The notes beneath the pieces are model-generated. The model made no database searches, was not told the origin of the DNA, and saw nothing but the letters and a program-made list of their open reading frames with translations. From Synergistaceae bacterium (GTDB taxonomy: Bacteria; Synergistota; Synergistia; Synergistales; Aminobacteriaceae), in the NCBI GenBank assembly GCA_017405525.1, contig JAFRAH010000009.1:1-45416 (forward strand): 45,416 nucleotides of DNA. The letters are read 5' to 3'. This document shows, piece by piece, positions 24,409 to 33,776 of the stretch. Position 1 is the first letter of the stretch; each line of letters starts with the position of its first letter. A program made the translations under genes and the position numbers.

Positions 24409-26025
24409 CTAGCCTCCTATATTCCCTGACTTGTAGTCATACGGGACAAGCACAATAGCTCTCTTCTCGTCGTCGGCAATGAACGCCGTGTACTTGCAGA
24501 TCTCGTGAACTATGTACGTCAGACCCCTAACTGTGATTACAACGCCGGGGTAGCATATATCCTTGACCCTGACTATTCCTTTGTCCTTAACGAGGGCTAT
24601 TTGTTCCTCCAGTGCGTCAAGCTCCTTCTGCATACTCTCACGTGCCGCCTGGAGCTGGAACTTCATCTTTGTGAGGTCCATCATCATCGCGCGTTTCTTG
24701 TCGTCAAGTTGCCCGGCCGCCTCAAGTTTTTTCAGGAGGTTCATGTTTGGTTCGAGGCGTTCAAGATTTTCCTCACAGCGTTTTATCTCGGACGTGAATA
24801 TTTTTCGTTTCTCCAGCTGCTCAGGAGGAAGGCCGACGATTACGTCAGTCTTTGTTCCCATTTCAGAGCCCAGAACGTTGCAGGCAACCTCAAGACCTGC
24901 CTCAATTCTCCCGCCTGCAATCTGTGAGTGTTTCCCGCTCCCAAGAGCCACGACTGCCCTCTGAGCGTACAAGTGGCTGTGAAGTATTGCGTTCTTCACG
25001 AGGATACTGCCTCCGCTCCTGATGGTAGCCTGGTCTCCGAAGCTGAGGGAAATATCGCCGTTAGCCCTGACTGTTCCCTTACCCATTGCACGGACTCCGC
25101 CCTGAATGATGATTACCCCCTGGCTATCGAGGTCTGCACCTTCTACCGGGCCGTTTATGGTGATGTTGCCTTGAGCCGTTACGTGGAAGCCGTCGCGTAC
25201 TGCCCCGGTGATTTTGACCGCTCCCGTGAAGTCGATGCTGCCGATGCCGAAATCTATATCCCTGTGAATGTCGAGCTCAGGGAGGACAACGAGCCTTCCG
25301 CGTTCGTTCTTGAGCTGGCCTTCTGCTGTGGCAACGAGCAAGAGGGGGTTCATCTCGTCGCGCTTGAGGCCGTCCCCAAAAGAGAAATCAACGTTCCGCA
25401 CAGGCATGGACTTAGCGACCGCCCCAGTAACGTCAACGCCATTCTTCCCGTTCTCCAATGGGTGCTTTATGGCGATCTCCTGGCCGGGGTGAACTGTAAC
25501 TATCGTGCTCCTGCTCCAGAAGTCTATCTTTTCGTCGTCCCTAACGTCAAACGGCTTGTCGGGGTCCTTGATGAGCTCAATTTCTGCGTTCCTGCCCTCA
25601 ATCGGAGGTATCCCGTGGGCAACGTCAACTGGTTCATTCGCGAGTTTCCGGGCAAGTAATGACTGTATAGCTGTATCATCAATCCCTATCTTCACGCCGT
25701 GAGCCTCAAGTGAGCGTTTAACCTCCTCAACTGTAGGCCATGGCTTGGTGAAGAACGGAGGGTCAATAGCGACTGAGGCAGTCATTTTCTCCTTGTCCAG
25801 TGTAATGAGTATCCTTGCGTCCCGCTCTAATGATTCGCTTCTTCCGCAGACCTTGCAGGTTTCGCCGTCCTTGATGAATTTCCGAACGGCCTTGAAGTCA
25901 TAGCGGGCTATTCCCCATTCCTTGAGGAACGCGTAAACGTCATTCTCCTTGAAGTCCTTTTCATGACACGAGAGATATATACCGTCAGGCAGTGCCTCCA
26001 AGTAAAATTTATCCTTCTCGAACAA
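24409..26025 (-). CDS. FapA family (DUF342) protein
   Basis: 538 residues; TTG start at 26025 set by GGGAGGTG eight bases upstream. The first 180 residues include a CKVCGRSES pair of cysteines. The middle is the FapA/DUF342 right-handed beta-helix, a run of short strand repeats: FTGAVKITGAVRDGFHVTAQ, GNITINGPVEGADLDSQGVI, IIQGGVRAMGKGTVRANGDI. The C-terminal part is a long coiled coil (about 425-490) and a small end domain. In Vibrio, FapA binds and holds the glucose-PTS protein EIIA at the pole; in other bacteria the family sits in flagellar operons with unknown role. Here it lies between fliA and the small terminal gene, supporting a motility-linked job. Confidence 0.85.
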   Translation of the reverse strand: MFEKDKFYLEALPDGIYLSCHEKDFKENDVYAFLKEWGIARYDFKAVRKFIKDGETCKVCGRSESLERDARILITLDKEKMTASVAIDPPFFTKPWPTVEEVKRSLEAHGVKIGIDDTAIQSLLARKLANEPVDVAHGIPPIEGRNAEIELIKDPDKPFDVRDDEKIDFWSRSTIVTVHPGQEIAIKHPLENGKNGVDVTGAVAKSMPVRNVDFSFGDGLKRDEMNPLLLVATAEGQLKNERGRLVVLPELDIHRDIDFGIGSIDFTGAVKITGAVRDGFHVTAQGNITINGPVEGADLDSQGVIIIQGGVRAMGKGTVRANGDISLSFGDQATIRSGGSILVKNAILHSHLYAQRAVVALGSGKHSQIAGGRIEAGLEVACNVLGSEMGTKTDVIVGLPPEQLEKRKIFTSEIKRCEENLERLEPNMNLLKKLEAAGQLDDKKRAMMMDLTKMKFQLQAARESMQKELDALEEQIALVKDKGIVRVKDICYPGVVITVRGLTYIVHEICKYTAFIADDEKRAIVLVPYDYKSGNIGG

Positions 26026-26044
26026 TCCTAATTCACCTCCCTAG

Positions 26045-26797
26045 TTATAGCTCGTTTATTTTCTCCCTGAGAATTGCGCGCAACATGGCAAGACCCTTCC
26101 CGTGAATCTGGGACACTCTGCTTTCAGACACTCCCATAACCCGGCCTATCTCCTTGAGCGTCAGGCCCTCATAGTAATACAGGCTGAGCATCTGGCGTTC
26201 ACGTTCCGGCAATTCCTGGAGTGCCTCGGTGAGCTGTTGCTTCTCGCTCTCATCGTCAAGACGATCTGCGGCTGTCTCCCTGTCGTCTGCAAGTGTCGCG
26301 TCAATGGGAACTTCACCATCCTCAAGGGGTGTTGTGTCATCGAGGGAAGTGATGTAGCCGCGTGATGCAAGGTCCTGAATCTCGTAGTACTCATCCTCAG
26401 AGATGCCCATTTCCTGCATGATCCATTCATCGCGCATTTCTCCCTTGTCGCGGAGTATCTTCTCTGTTGCGCGGTTGAACTTCTGGACTTTCTCCCTGCC
26501 AGTCCGTGAGAACCAGTCGCATTTTCGGAGCTCGTCAAGAATTGCCCCGCGTATTCTTGGGATTGCGTAGGTCTGGAAAACGTAGCCTTTGGACGGGTCG
26601 AACTTCTCAACCGCATCCATAAGGCCGAAAACGCCGAAGCTCAGAATGTCCTCATAGTCGAGACCCTGCGGAGGGGTAACAGCCATTCTCCCGACAACGT
26701 ACTTGATGAGCGGCAAGTAACGCATAATCAGCTCATCGCGCCCCTGCCCAGTCCGGGAATAGGTATCCCACAAAGTTTTTTCGTCTGCCGCTGTCAT
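26045..26797 (-). CDS. fliA: RNA polymerase sigma factor for flagellar genes (FliA/SigD, sigma-28)
   Basis: Directs RNA polymerase to late flagellar and chemotaxis promoters. 250 residues, the usual length. Region 2 is clear (GLDYEDILSFGVFGLMDAVE, KFDPSKGYVFQTYAIPRIRG), region 3 is AILDELRKCDWFSRTGREKV, and region 4 ends in a helix-turn-helix (LPERERQMLSLYYYEGLTLK, then EIGRVMGVSESRVSQIHGKG). It sits 23 bases after cheD, as in B. subtilis, where sigD follows cheC and cheD. No FlgM-type anti-sigma gene is in the window. Confidence 0.94.
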   Translation of the reverse strand: MTAADEKTLWDTYSRTGQGRDELIMRYLPLIKYVVGRMAVTPPQGLDYEDILSFGVFGLMDAVEKFDPSKGYVFQTYAIPRIRGAILDELRKCDWFSRTGREKVQKFNRATEKILRDKGEMRDEWIMQEMGISEDEYYEIQDLASRGYITSLDDTTPLEDGEVPIDATLADDRETAADRLDDESEKQQLTEALQELPERERQMLSLYYYEGLTLKEIGRVMGVSESRVSQIHGKGLAMLRAILREKINEL

Positions 26798-26820
26798 TTC
26801 AGAATCTTCACCCCCGCCGC

Positions 26821-27312
26821 CTAAATCTCACTGACTCCCTTTCCGAGCGTCTTCACCTTGAGCATCCAGTTGCTCGTCGAGAACTCTATAGTGCGTCCCT
26901 TATTGCCGCCCGTGTCAGAGGCAAGGACAGCTATACCCATTGCCGCAAGGCGTTTCTTGGTCTCGCTGACGTTCTTGGCCCCGACAGTGAGGAACTCTGC
27001 GGACGCTCCAGGCAATGAGAACATCTGCGCACCTCCGGCAATCTTGGCCTTTATGCGCGGACGAGTAGCACCCTTCCTGAGCATCTCCTCAATCAGTGCA
27101 GGAACGGCGGTATCTGCGAACTTCCCGACTTTCTCCGAGGTATGAAGCCCCCTGCTGTCGGGAAGCATTATGTGAGCCATCCCGGCAACCTTCGCGAACG
27201 AGTCATACACTACGAGACCTATGCATGAACCAAGACCGAGCGTAATCAATTTCACCGGTGCAGGCACGACCATTAAGTCAGCCATGCCCAGAACTATGCT
27301 GTTTTCTGCCAT
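26821..27312 (-). CDS. cheD: CheD, chemoreceptor glutamine deamidase
   Basis: Deamidates glutamines on methyl-accepting chemotaxis proteins and partners CheC in adaptation. 163 residues. The catalytic Cys30 lies in TLGLGSCIGLVVYD and His47 in AGMAHIMLPDS, both in the expected places; KIAGGAQMF and NVSETKKRLAAMGI are further family blocks. It begins 4 bases after cheC, with AAGGTGATG serving as ribosome site inside the cheC end, so the two are translationally coupled. Confidence 0.94.
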   Translation of the reverse strand: MAENSIVLGMADLMVVPAPVKLITLGLGSCIGLVVYDSFAKVAGMAHIMLPDSRGLHTSEKVGKFADTAVPALIEEMLRKGATRPRIKAKIAGGAQMFSLPGASAEFLTVGAKNVSETKKRLAAMGIAVLASDTGGNKGRTIEFSTSNWMLKVKTLGKGVSEI

Positions 27313-27316
27313 TACA

Positions 27317-27955
27317 TCACATCACCTTCAGCTTTTTCAGGAGGAGTTCAAGTGAATCAGGATCCGGGATCAATATTATATGGCCGGAAATCTTGTGCCC
27401 GTCTTCAAGACCCTCAACCTTAAGCTCAGTGTTCACGAGAAGTGCTGTCTCGCCTAACTGCCCGTAAATCGATGCCACAACGTCAAGTATTGAGCTGAGC
27501 ATGTCGTGGGCAACTCCGGGAACGCTTATCTGATGCTGAGTGCCAAGAAGCATGTTTATCGCGTTAAGGAACGAGCTCAACACTATATTGCCGACTTCGG
27601 TCAATGCGCTGTCGGTCATCTCTTGGGGAACTTCCCCGGCGGGTATGAACGTCCCGAACTGCTGTTTCAGGAGGAGCTCAACCATCAATTGCGCGTCCTC
27701 TTCGGGCTGAATGAATATCAGGCTGCACTGGAAGCCACCCGTTGAACGCACAAACACAGCACCCACTATCTGCATGGGATCGCCGTAGTGGTCTCCGAGC
27801 TCGTATATCGAGACAAGCTCAGTCTTGGGTACGTCCATGTGAATCATGCGGGAAAGAAGCCCGCTCAAAGCAGTAGCCGCATTCCCTGTGCCTATATTCC
27901 CGACCTCACGGATTGCATCGAGCTGTTTATCATTGAACGATGCCATATCAGTCAT
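27317..27955 (-). CDS. cheC: CheC, CheY-P phosphatase
   Basis: Dephosphorylates CheY-P and regulates CheD in the B. subtilis type of chemotaxis. 212 residues with both active sites of the family, pattern D/S-x3-E-x2-N: DAIREVGN at residues 13-20 followed by IGTGNAATAL, and SALTEVGNIVLSSFLNAI near 114. The gene is between cheA and cheD; no cheY is in the window. Confidence 0.93.
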   Translation of the reverse strand: MTDMASFNDKQLDAIREVGNIGTGNAATALSGLLSRMIHMDVPKTELVSIYELGDHYGDPMQIVGAVFVRSTGGFQCSLIFIQPEEDAQLMVELLLKQQFGTFIPAGEVPQEMTDSALTEVGNIVLSSFLNAINMLLGTQHQISVPGVAHDMLSSILDVVASIYGQLGETALLVNTELKVEGLEDGHKISGHIILIPDPDSLELLLKKLKVM

Positions 27956-27969
27956 GAATCATTACTCCT

Positions 27970-30063
27970 TTAACCCTTCGTAGAGTAGAATGAAGCAACA
28001 TCAAGTATCAGTGCAACGTTACCATCACCGAGAATAGTACCGCCGGTTATTCCGTCAATCTTGGACAGGAAGCGTCCCAATGACTTTATGACTATTTCCT
28101 GCTGTCCTATGAGCTCGCTGACGATAAAGCCTATCTTGTTCTTGCCTATCTTCACGACTACTACAGGATACTCGTTGCGGTCATGCTCAACGCCCTCAGA
28201 GCCAAGAATATCACCGAGAATGTTCAGCGATAATACTTCACCCCTGAGAAGTGTTGTAGGCTCTCCGTGTACTGTCTTTATGTCGTCGCGGCGAACCATT
28301 ATTGTCTCTTCAACGTTCTCAAGTGAGATTGCGTATGTCTCCTTGCCTACCTTGATGAGGAGTGAGAGGACTATTGCGAGCGTCAAAGGAAGGCGTATAT
28401 ATACGTGAGTCCCTTCGTTCTTCTTGCTGACGAGGTCAAACTGCCCGCCCAGCTGCTCAACTTTGGTCTTGACCGCGTCCATTCCGACACCGCGCCCGGA
28501 TAAGTCCGTGATCTGCTTGGCCATGCTGAAGCCGGGGAGCAACACAATCTGCGTAGCCTCGTCATCACTCATTATTGCCGCACGGTCTTCGGTGATTATT
28601 CCGCGCTCTATGGCTTTCTTCTTGACCTTTTCGGGGTCTATTCCTGCTCCGTCATCTGAGACCTCGATAACAACTCCTGAACCTTCCTGATAGGCCGCTA
28701 TCTTGAGGATGCCTTTTTCGGGCTTGCCGAGTGCCTTGCGTTCTTCGGGGTGCTCTATGCCGTGATCCATTGAGTTACGGATTAAGTGCACCATAGGGTC
28801 GCCTATCTCGTCGATAACTGTACGGTCAAGTTCGGTGTCTTCACCCTCAAGGACAAGCTCTACGTTCTTGTTCAGCGTCTTGCAGAGGTCGCGGATAAGT
28901 CGCGGGAAACGGTCAAACGTGAAACTCACAGGGACCATGCGCAACTTGGTTACGAGTTCCTGAATGTCGCCTGAAATCCTGCCGAGCTGTGATAATGTGT
29001 CGTCAAACTGCCTCAACCTTGCTTCCTGTACGAGGCGTTCAATTCTTGCGCGAGAGATGACGAGCTCACCGACCAAGTTCATGAGCTTGTCGAGCCTTCC
29101 TATGTCTACCCTTACGGTCTGGCTGCCCTTCTTCGCGGTATCCTTCTTGCCTGCCGGAGCTGCTGCGGGCTTTGCGGGTGCGGGTGCCGGGGCTGCCTGA
29201 GACGGTGCAGGTGTTGCCGGGACTTCAGCCTGTGCAGGTGCTGGCGCTGGTGCGGGTGCTACTGCCTGAGCTGGTGCGGTCGTTGCCGATGGGGCTTCAT
29301 CTGCCTTCACTTCAACGACATCTGCGCTCTGAACGTCCCCTATCTTCTCGATTGCCGCCTTGACTTCCTCAGGTGATGCAGGGGTTGCGACATAGACGGT
29401 GAAATCAAACTCGAACTCTTCCTTTTCGAGTGCGTCAGTAGGAGGCTCAGCCCTGAAGAGCTCGCCCATCTCCTCAAGACGGTTCACTACCATGTAGGCA
29501 CGCGCGGCCTTGAGCAGACAACTCTGGCTTAGTGTTACGTGGACGCTGTAGGCATTCGAGCCCTGTTCATTGGCCTTCTTCGCCCATTCTGCATCCTGTG
29601 AGGATACCATAGTTCCGCCCGACTCAGCAGGTGCCGCCTGAGATGGTGCAGGAGCCGGTGTCGCAGGTGCAGGTGCAGGAGCCTCATTGCGGAGGTCATG
29701 AACCATCTCTGACACGTCAATGTGAGCATCATTGCCGCCGCCACGTATAGCATCTGCCATTTCCTGGAGCGTGTCGAGACCCTGGAAGAGCCTGTTCATA
29801 TCGGCCTCAGTGAGGGGACGTGTTCCTTTCCTTGCCGCGTCAAGCCTGTCCTCCATCGCGTGGGTCAAGCCCATCATGTTCGTGAAGCCCATTGTCCCGG
29901 CCATGCCCTTTAGCGTATGTGCCGCCCTGAATATCTCGTTAATCACGTCCATATCGGTCATATTCTTTTCTAGGGCAAGCAACAAGTCATCTAATCTCTG
30001 TACGTTGTCGTCAGTTTCATCGAGGAATGCCCCCAAGTACTGACTCATATCCATATCTGCCAA
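27970..30063 (-). CDS. cheA: CheA, chemotaxis histidine kinase
   Basis: Autophosphorylates under chemoreceptor control and passes phosphate to CheY and CheB. 697 residues with the full set of domains: HPt with His49 in FRAAHTLKGMAGTMGF; an Ala/Pro-rich linker; a P2 response-regulator-binding domain (about 160-265); a second longer Ala/Pro linker (about 270-320); dimerisation (VDIGRLDKLMNLVGELVISR); the ATPase with N box LIRNSMDHGIEHPEER and G boxes VSDDGAGIDPEKV and LSGRGVGMDAVK; and a C-terminal CheW-like domain. The start is a TTG at 30063 with GGGGGAAT upstream; ATG codons at 30054 and 30048 are alternatives. Confidence 0.96.
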   Translation of the reverse strand: MADMDMSQYLGAFLDETDDNVQRLDDLLLALEKNMTDMDVINEIFRAAHTLKGMAGTMGFTNMMGLTHAMEDRLDAARKGTRPLTEADMNRLFQGLDTLQEMADAIRGGGNDAHIDVSEMVHDLRNEAPAPAPATPAPAPSQAAPAESGGTMVSSQDAEWAKKANEQGSNAYSVHVTLSQSCLLKAARAYMVVNRLEEMGELFRAEPPTDALEKEEFEFDFTVYVATPASPEEVKAAIEKIGDVQSADVVEVKADEAPSATTAPAQAVAPAPAPAPAQAEVPATPAPSQAAPAPAPAKPAAAPAGKKDTAKKGSQTVRVDIGRLDKLMNLVGELVISRARIERLVQEARLRQFDDTLSQLGRISGDIQELVTKLRMVPVSFTFDRFPRLIRDLCKTLNKNVELVLEGEDTELDRTVIDEIGDPMVHLIRNSMDHGIEHPEERKALGKPEKGILKIAAYQEGSGVVIEVSDDGAGIDPEKVKKKAIERGIITEDRAAIMSDDEATQIVLLPGFSMAKQITDLSGRGVGMDAVKTKVEQLGGQFDLVSKKNEGTHVYIRLPLTLAIVLSLLIKVGKETYAISLENVEETIMVRRDDIKTVHGEPTTLLRGEVLSLNILGDILGSEGVEHDRNEYPVVVVKIGKNKIGFIVSELIGQQEIVIKSLGRFLSKIDGITGGTILGDGNVALILDVASFYSTKG

Positions 30064-30093
30064 AGTAAATTATTCCCCCTTAAAGTATCTCGT

Positions 30094-31191
30094 TCAGTTT
30101 CCCCTGACTATCCTTACCATTGCATCAGGTATCTCATTGAGCGGAAGAACCTCGTCAACTATCCCGGCATCAACCGCCGCTTTGGGCATCCCGTAGACCA
30201 CGCAGGTCTTGTGGCTCTCAGCAAGTACATACGCCCCCCGCCTCTTCAGCGCAGTAGCCCCGTCAGTGCCGTCCCGTCCCATTCCCGTGAGAATGACGCA
30301 CAACACGTTCCCGCCGTACTCATCCGCAACACTAAGGAACATGATATTAGCCGCTGGTTTCACGGACAAAACAGGAGGAGCATCGGACAACCCACAGACT
30401 GCCGTACCTGCACGCCTCTTAACGACGAGGTGAGAGCCTCCCGGAGCGATTACTGCCCTTCCCGGCTTCAGGCTGAGGCCCTCGAAACCCTCGACAACCT
30501 CAATCTGTGATGACTCGTTGAGACGCTTGGCGAATGAGCCGGTAAATTCCTTCGGCATGTGCTGGGTTATCACTATGGGAACGGGAAAATTCTTCGGAAG
30601 TTTGGGGAGGAGCTCACTTAGTGCCATAGGTCCGCCCGTTGATGATGCAATCGCCACAATATCGCGCCGTCCTGTGCTCACAGGGGGTGCCATCCGCCGG
30701 AACTCTGTCTGAGCGGGTGCAGCGTTGAATATTCCTCCTCTGGGTCTGACCTTGGCGGTGCTGGCCGCTATAACCTTGTTGATGATTTCCTGGCCTACGT
30801 CCTTTATGTTGAGGGAGATAGAACCTGAAGGTTTCCCTATGAAGTCTACACAGCCAAGAGCGAGTGCCTTAAGGGTAGTCTCTGCACCTTCCTGTGTCAT
30901 CGTGCTGACCATTATCACGGGTATGGGATTGGTCTTCATGATTTCCTCCAGAGCTTGCAGGCCGTCCATGTTGGGCATCTCTACATCCATCGTGATTATG
31001 TCAGGCTTCAGTGCCTTCATCTGCGCTATAGCGTCCCTGCCGTCCCGTGCTGTGCCTATGACCTCAAGCCGGGGATCTGAACGCAGTATGTCGCTTATGA
31101 ACTGCCGCATCAATGCGCTGTCATCAACGACAAGAACCTTTATTCTGCCTTTTGGGGACATAACATTTTGCCTGCTGTCTGTATTTCTCAC
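30094..31191 (-). CDS. cheB: CheB, receptor methylesterase/deamidase with receiver domain
   Basis: Removes methyl groups from chemoreceptors when phosphorylated by CheA. 365 residues. Receiver domain: VLVVDDSALMRQFI and phospho-acceptor Asp69 in IITMDVEMPNMDG. Methylesterase domain with the catalytic triad: Ser in IASSTGGPMALSEL (about 185), His in ITQHMPKEFTGSF (about 210) and Asp in VILTGMGRDGTDGA (about 305). Start: the GTG at 31191 is used here, but AAAGGAGG lies 24 bases before it; an ATG at 31161 is the alternative. A TATAAT (minus strand, near 31262) in the 111-base gap after flhG suggests an internal promoter. Confidence 0.95.
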   Translation of the reverse strand: MRNTDSRQNVMSPKGRIKVLVVDDSALMRQFISDILRSDPRLEVIGTARDGRDAIAQMKALKPDIITMDVEMPNMDGLQALEEIMKTNPIPVIMVSTMTQEGAETTLKALALGCVDFIGKPSGSISLNIKDVGQEIINKVIAASTAKVRPRGGIFNAAPAQTEFRRMAPPVSTGRRDIVAIASSTGGPMALSELLPKLPKNFPVPIVITQHMPKEFTGSFAKRLNESSQIEVVEGFEGLSLKPGRAVIAPGGSHLVVKRRAGTAVCGLSDAPPVLSVKPAANIMFLSVADEYGGNVLCVILTGMGRDGTDGATALKRRGAYVLAESHKTCVVYGMPKAAVDAGIVDEVLPLNEIPDAMVRIVRGN

Positions 31192-31302
31192 ATGGCAGCA
31201 GACTTTTAACCCGCCTCCTTTCTTTCATTCGTGTAAAATTTTTCTCAGTGCCTAAATAATTATAGCTTTATATTTCATGAATTGCTGTATTTTCGCAAAG
31301 CC

Positions 31303-32298
31303 TCATTTGTCATCCTCAAAGAGCTTTTTTGCAAGACGGCTGAAAAATCCACGGACACCCTTTCGTTCCTGTGGCAGCTCAACATGTTTAATGTCCGCGC
31401 CCTCGCAGAGCCTCAGCAAATCGCCCGCCAAGTTCCTCACGCATATACCGGCATTCGACTCAGGGTCTGACCTGTAGAATATCCGGCAGTTCTTCACGGA
31501 GCGTTCTATCACGTTGTCTTTCAGGACGTAGCCCAAGTAAACAGGAGCATTCCCCAAAAACTGCATCGAGGCAAGGCGTATTCTCTCGGCGACCTCTTGG
31601 GCTTCACGGCTTGAGCTGGCCATGTTTACGACAAGCATCAACCCGCTGGCTGGCATTTCGGGGTCCTGCCACGCAGCAGCACCCAAGGACTTAATGACCC
31701 CGTAGGCATCACGTATGCTAGTAGGCTCTGGTGTCGTAACCAGTATCGTGATCTCTGAGGCATAAGCGAACGACAAAACGCCGTTGTGAATGCCTGCCCC
31801 TGCGTCCATGATGAGATAGTCCGAGAGCTCCTCAAGACCTGAGAGTGCCTCAAAAAGTCTCTCCATGGCAATATCATCGAGGTCGGCAATCTCCTTCAGG
31901 CCCACACCGCCCGGCAATAATGACACCCCGCCGTTAAGGTTAGTGGCTCTCTCTGAGGTCTTGAAGTGAACGAGTATCTCACTGAGGCTCCGCGAACCCT
32001 CTATCAGGTGGGCAATGTTGTACTTCGCGTTCCTCACCCCGCAGAGAATGTCGAGGTTAGCCATCCCCAAATCAGCATCAATCAGGACTACCCTCTTGCC
32101 GTAATCAGCAAGTGCAAAGGACAGTCCCGCCGCTATGTTGCTCTTTCCTACCCCGCCCTTGCCGCTCAAGATTGAGATCGTGTGAAGACGGGGGAGCTGT
32201 GTTTTTTCCTGCTCTGCTTTCTTCTTCTCCCTGTTGTCTGTTACCATACGCCTAAGTTCTCCAGCCTGGTCAGTATTGTTGTCATAGTAACGGGGCAT
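31303..32298 (-). CDS. flhG: FlhG (YlxH/FleN), MinD-type ATPase controlling flagellar number
   Basis: Partner ATPase of FlhF that restricts flagellar number and position at the membrane. 331 residues. The N-terminal tail holds the FlhF-stimulating DQAGELRRMV motif near residue 10 (FlhG proteins carry DQAxxLR here). The deviant Walker A is ILSGKGGVGKSNIAAGLS at 44-60, followed by VVLIDADLGMANLDILCGV. The C-terminal half contains ASSSREAQEVAERIR. The ATG is 2 bases after the flhF stop, indicating coupling. Confidence 0.94.
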   Translation of the reverse strand: MPRYYDNNTDQAGELRRMVTDNREKKKAEQEKTQLPRLHTISILSGKGGVGKSNIAAGLSFALADYGKRVVLIDADLGMANLDILCGVRNAKYNIAHLIEGSRSLSEILVHFKTSERATNLNGGVSLLPGGVGLKEIADLDDIAMERLFEALSGLEELSDYLIMDAGAGIHNGVLSFAYASEITILVTTPEPTSIRDAYGVIKSLGAAAWQDPEMPASGLMLVVNMASSSREAQEVAERIRLASMQFLGNAPVYLGYVLKDNVIERSVKNCRIFYRSDPESNAGICVRNLAGDLLRLCEGADIKHVELPQERKGVRGFFSRLAKKLFEDDK

Positions 32299-32300
32299 CT

Positions 32301-33773
32301 TTAACGCTTCCGTTCTTCTTCGGTCTTCATGAGGAAATCAGCTATCCTTGAGCCTGAAGCCGTCTCTATATCTTTCGGGACGTTCTGCCCAACCGTAAGG
32401 AAAGACACGGGGCATCCCATTACCTGCTGTATGTTGAAGATTGATCCGTTGCTCACTGTCTCGTCAAGTTTCGTGAAGAGCAAGTGAGACACCGGGATAT
32501 TCGGGATATGTTCCACAACGTCAAGCATGTCTTTGTACTTCATGTTTGCCGCAAGCACCAAGTGAACGGCATCGGGCATGTAGGAGTTGTAGAGGTTCTC
32601 GAAAAGCTCCATGTTCTTCTTGTCGCGCTGTGAACGTCCGGCAGTATCGAGTAGGATAATGTCAGCGTTCTCGTGCTCGTCAACGACTCCAGGTATTGCC
32701 GAGATGTCAAATATAATCTCAATGGGAACGCCCAATATTTTAGCGTATGTCTTGAGCTGTTCAACCGCCGCTATCCTGTATGTGTCGCTGGTGAGTAGCA
32801 ATACCTTCTTGTGTTCCCAGAGTGCTTTTATCGCCGCAAGTTTCGCGATTGTCGTAGTCTTCCCGACACCTGTAGGCCCTAAGAGCATGACCTTGCGACC
32901 TCCTGCAGCATCACCGCCGTTGTCGCCCGCACACTCAATCTGTGTAGCGAGCCATTTCGTGAAAGGCAGCTTCTTGGTCTTGTCCTTGCGTGTCATGACC
33001 GAGTAGTCAGCCAAGAGCTTGCGTATATATTTCTCGTCAACCTCAGACGAACGCAAACGACCCTCAACCCCTGCATCATCTCCCGACATTTGGGGCATAC
33101 CAGACTGGAACGCCTGAGCTTGTGGCCTCTGCATCGCCGTAGTTACCCCGTGCTCAACTGCCGTCAACCGCTGAAGGAGTACGTCTATCCTGTCAGCGAG
33201 TGCACCAACCTGATCCTTAAGGATTTTTGCGTCATCGTTCGACATGGCCGGGGACTGCGCGGGCTGAACCTGAACTGGTGCGGGGGGCTGAACTGGTGCA
33301 GGCTGTATCGGGGGCTGAACGGGTGCGGGTCTTGTGGTGAGACCGTAGGCATTCCGCAGACCTTCAGGGGAAATCCTTACGTTGTCGGACGGCAAACGGT
33401 AGCCTTCTTCTCCGAGCTCAGTTTGTGGCACAGGTGCAGGTTGTGCAGGTGCCATACTTCCGCGCTCCTTGAACTCCATCAATTTCTGGAACGCTATGAG
33501 ATTTTCACGGCGTGTGTCCTCGTCCATTTCTCCCGCTGATGATGAGACTGTGGCAGTCCGTGATTTCGTCTGCTGTCTTGGAGGGGGTGCATCGTCCTCA
33601 AGTATTCCAGCAGTTACTTTCAGAACCGAACGCTGAAAGAGCCCCAACACTCCGCCTTCCTTCACCATCTGTGTGGAGAGTATCACCGCATCACGGCCTA
33701 ACCTCTCAGACGCTAGCCTTAATGCTTCAGCGTCATCTTTCGCTGTGAATGTTATCTGGTTCGTTACTCGCAT
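32301..33773 (-). CDS. flhF: FlhF, SRP-type GTPase for flagellar placement
   Basis: Marks the cell site where a flagellum is built and recruits the export machinery to the membrane. 490 residues: a basic N-terminal B domain (MRVTNQITFTAKDDAEALRL), a low-complexity Pro/Gln/Val-rich linker (about 115-180, repeats of PAPVQPP), then the NG GTPase domains with G1 LLGPTGVGKTTTIAKLA (about 300), TSDTYRIAAVEQLKTYAKIL, G3 ILLDTAGRSQRDKKN and G4 FTKLDETVSNG. The linker is longer than in many relatives. It starts 3 bases after flhA. Confidence 0.95.
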   Translation of the reverse strand: MRVTNQITFTAKDDAEALRLASERLGRDAVILSTQMVKEGGVLGLFQRSVLKVTAGILEDDAPPPRQQTKSRTATVSSSAGEMDEDTRRENLIAFQKLMEFKERGSMAPAQPAPVPQTELGEEGYRLPSDNVRISPEGLRNAYGLTTRPAPVQPPIQPAPVQPPAPVQVQPAQSPAMSNDDAKILKDQVGALADRIDVLLQRLTAVEHGVTTAMQRPQAQAFQSGMPQMSGDDAGVEGRLRSSEVDEKYIRKLLADYSVMTRKDKTKKLPFTKWLATQIECAGDNGGDAAGGRKVMLLGPTGVGKTTTIAKLAAIKALWEHKKVLLLTSDTYRIAAVEQLKTYAKILGVPIEIIFDISAIPGVVDEHENADIILLDTAGRSQRDKKNMELFENLYNSYMPDAVHLVLAANMKYKDMLDVVEHIPNIPVSHLLFTKLDETVSNGSIFNIQQVMGCPVSFLTVGQNVPKDIETASGSRIADFLMKTEEERKR

Positions 33774-33776
33774 GAT

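Noticed and set aside
24928-25659. 243-codon plus-strand open frame
   Set aside because: Fully antisense to the FapA-type gene, with no ribosome site or recognisable domain.
29160-29300. Repeat array in the cheA region
   Set aside because: It is the coding DNA of the Ala/Pro linker of CheA, not an independent repeat; no CRISPR-like spacing anywhere in the window.
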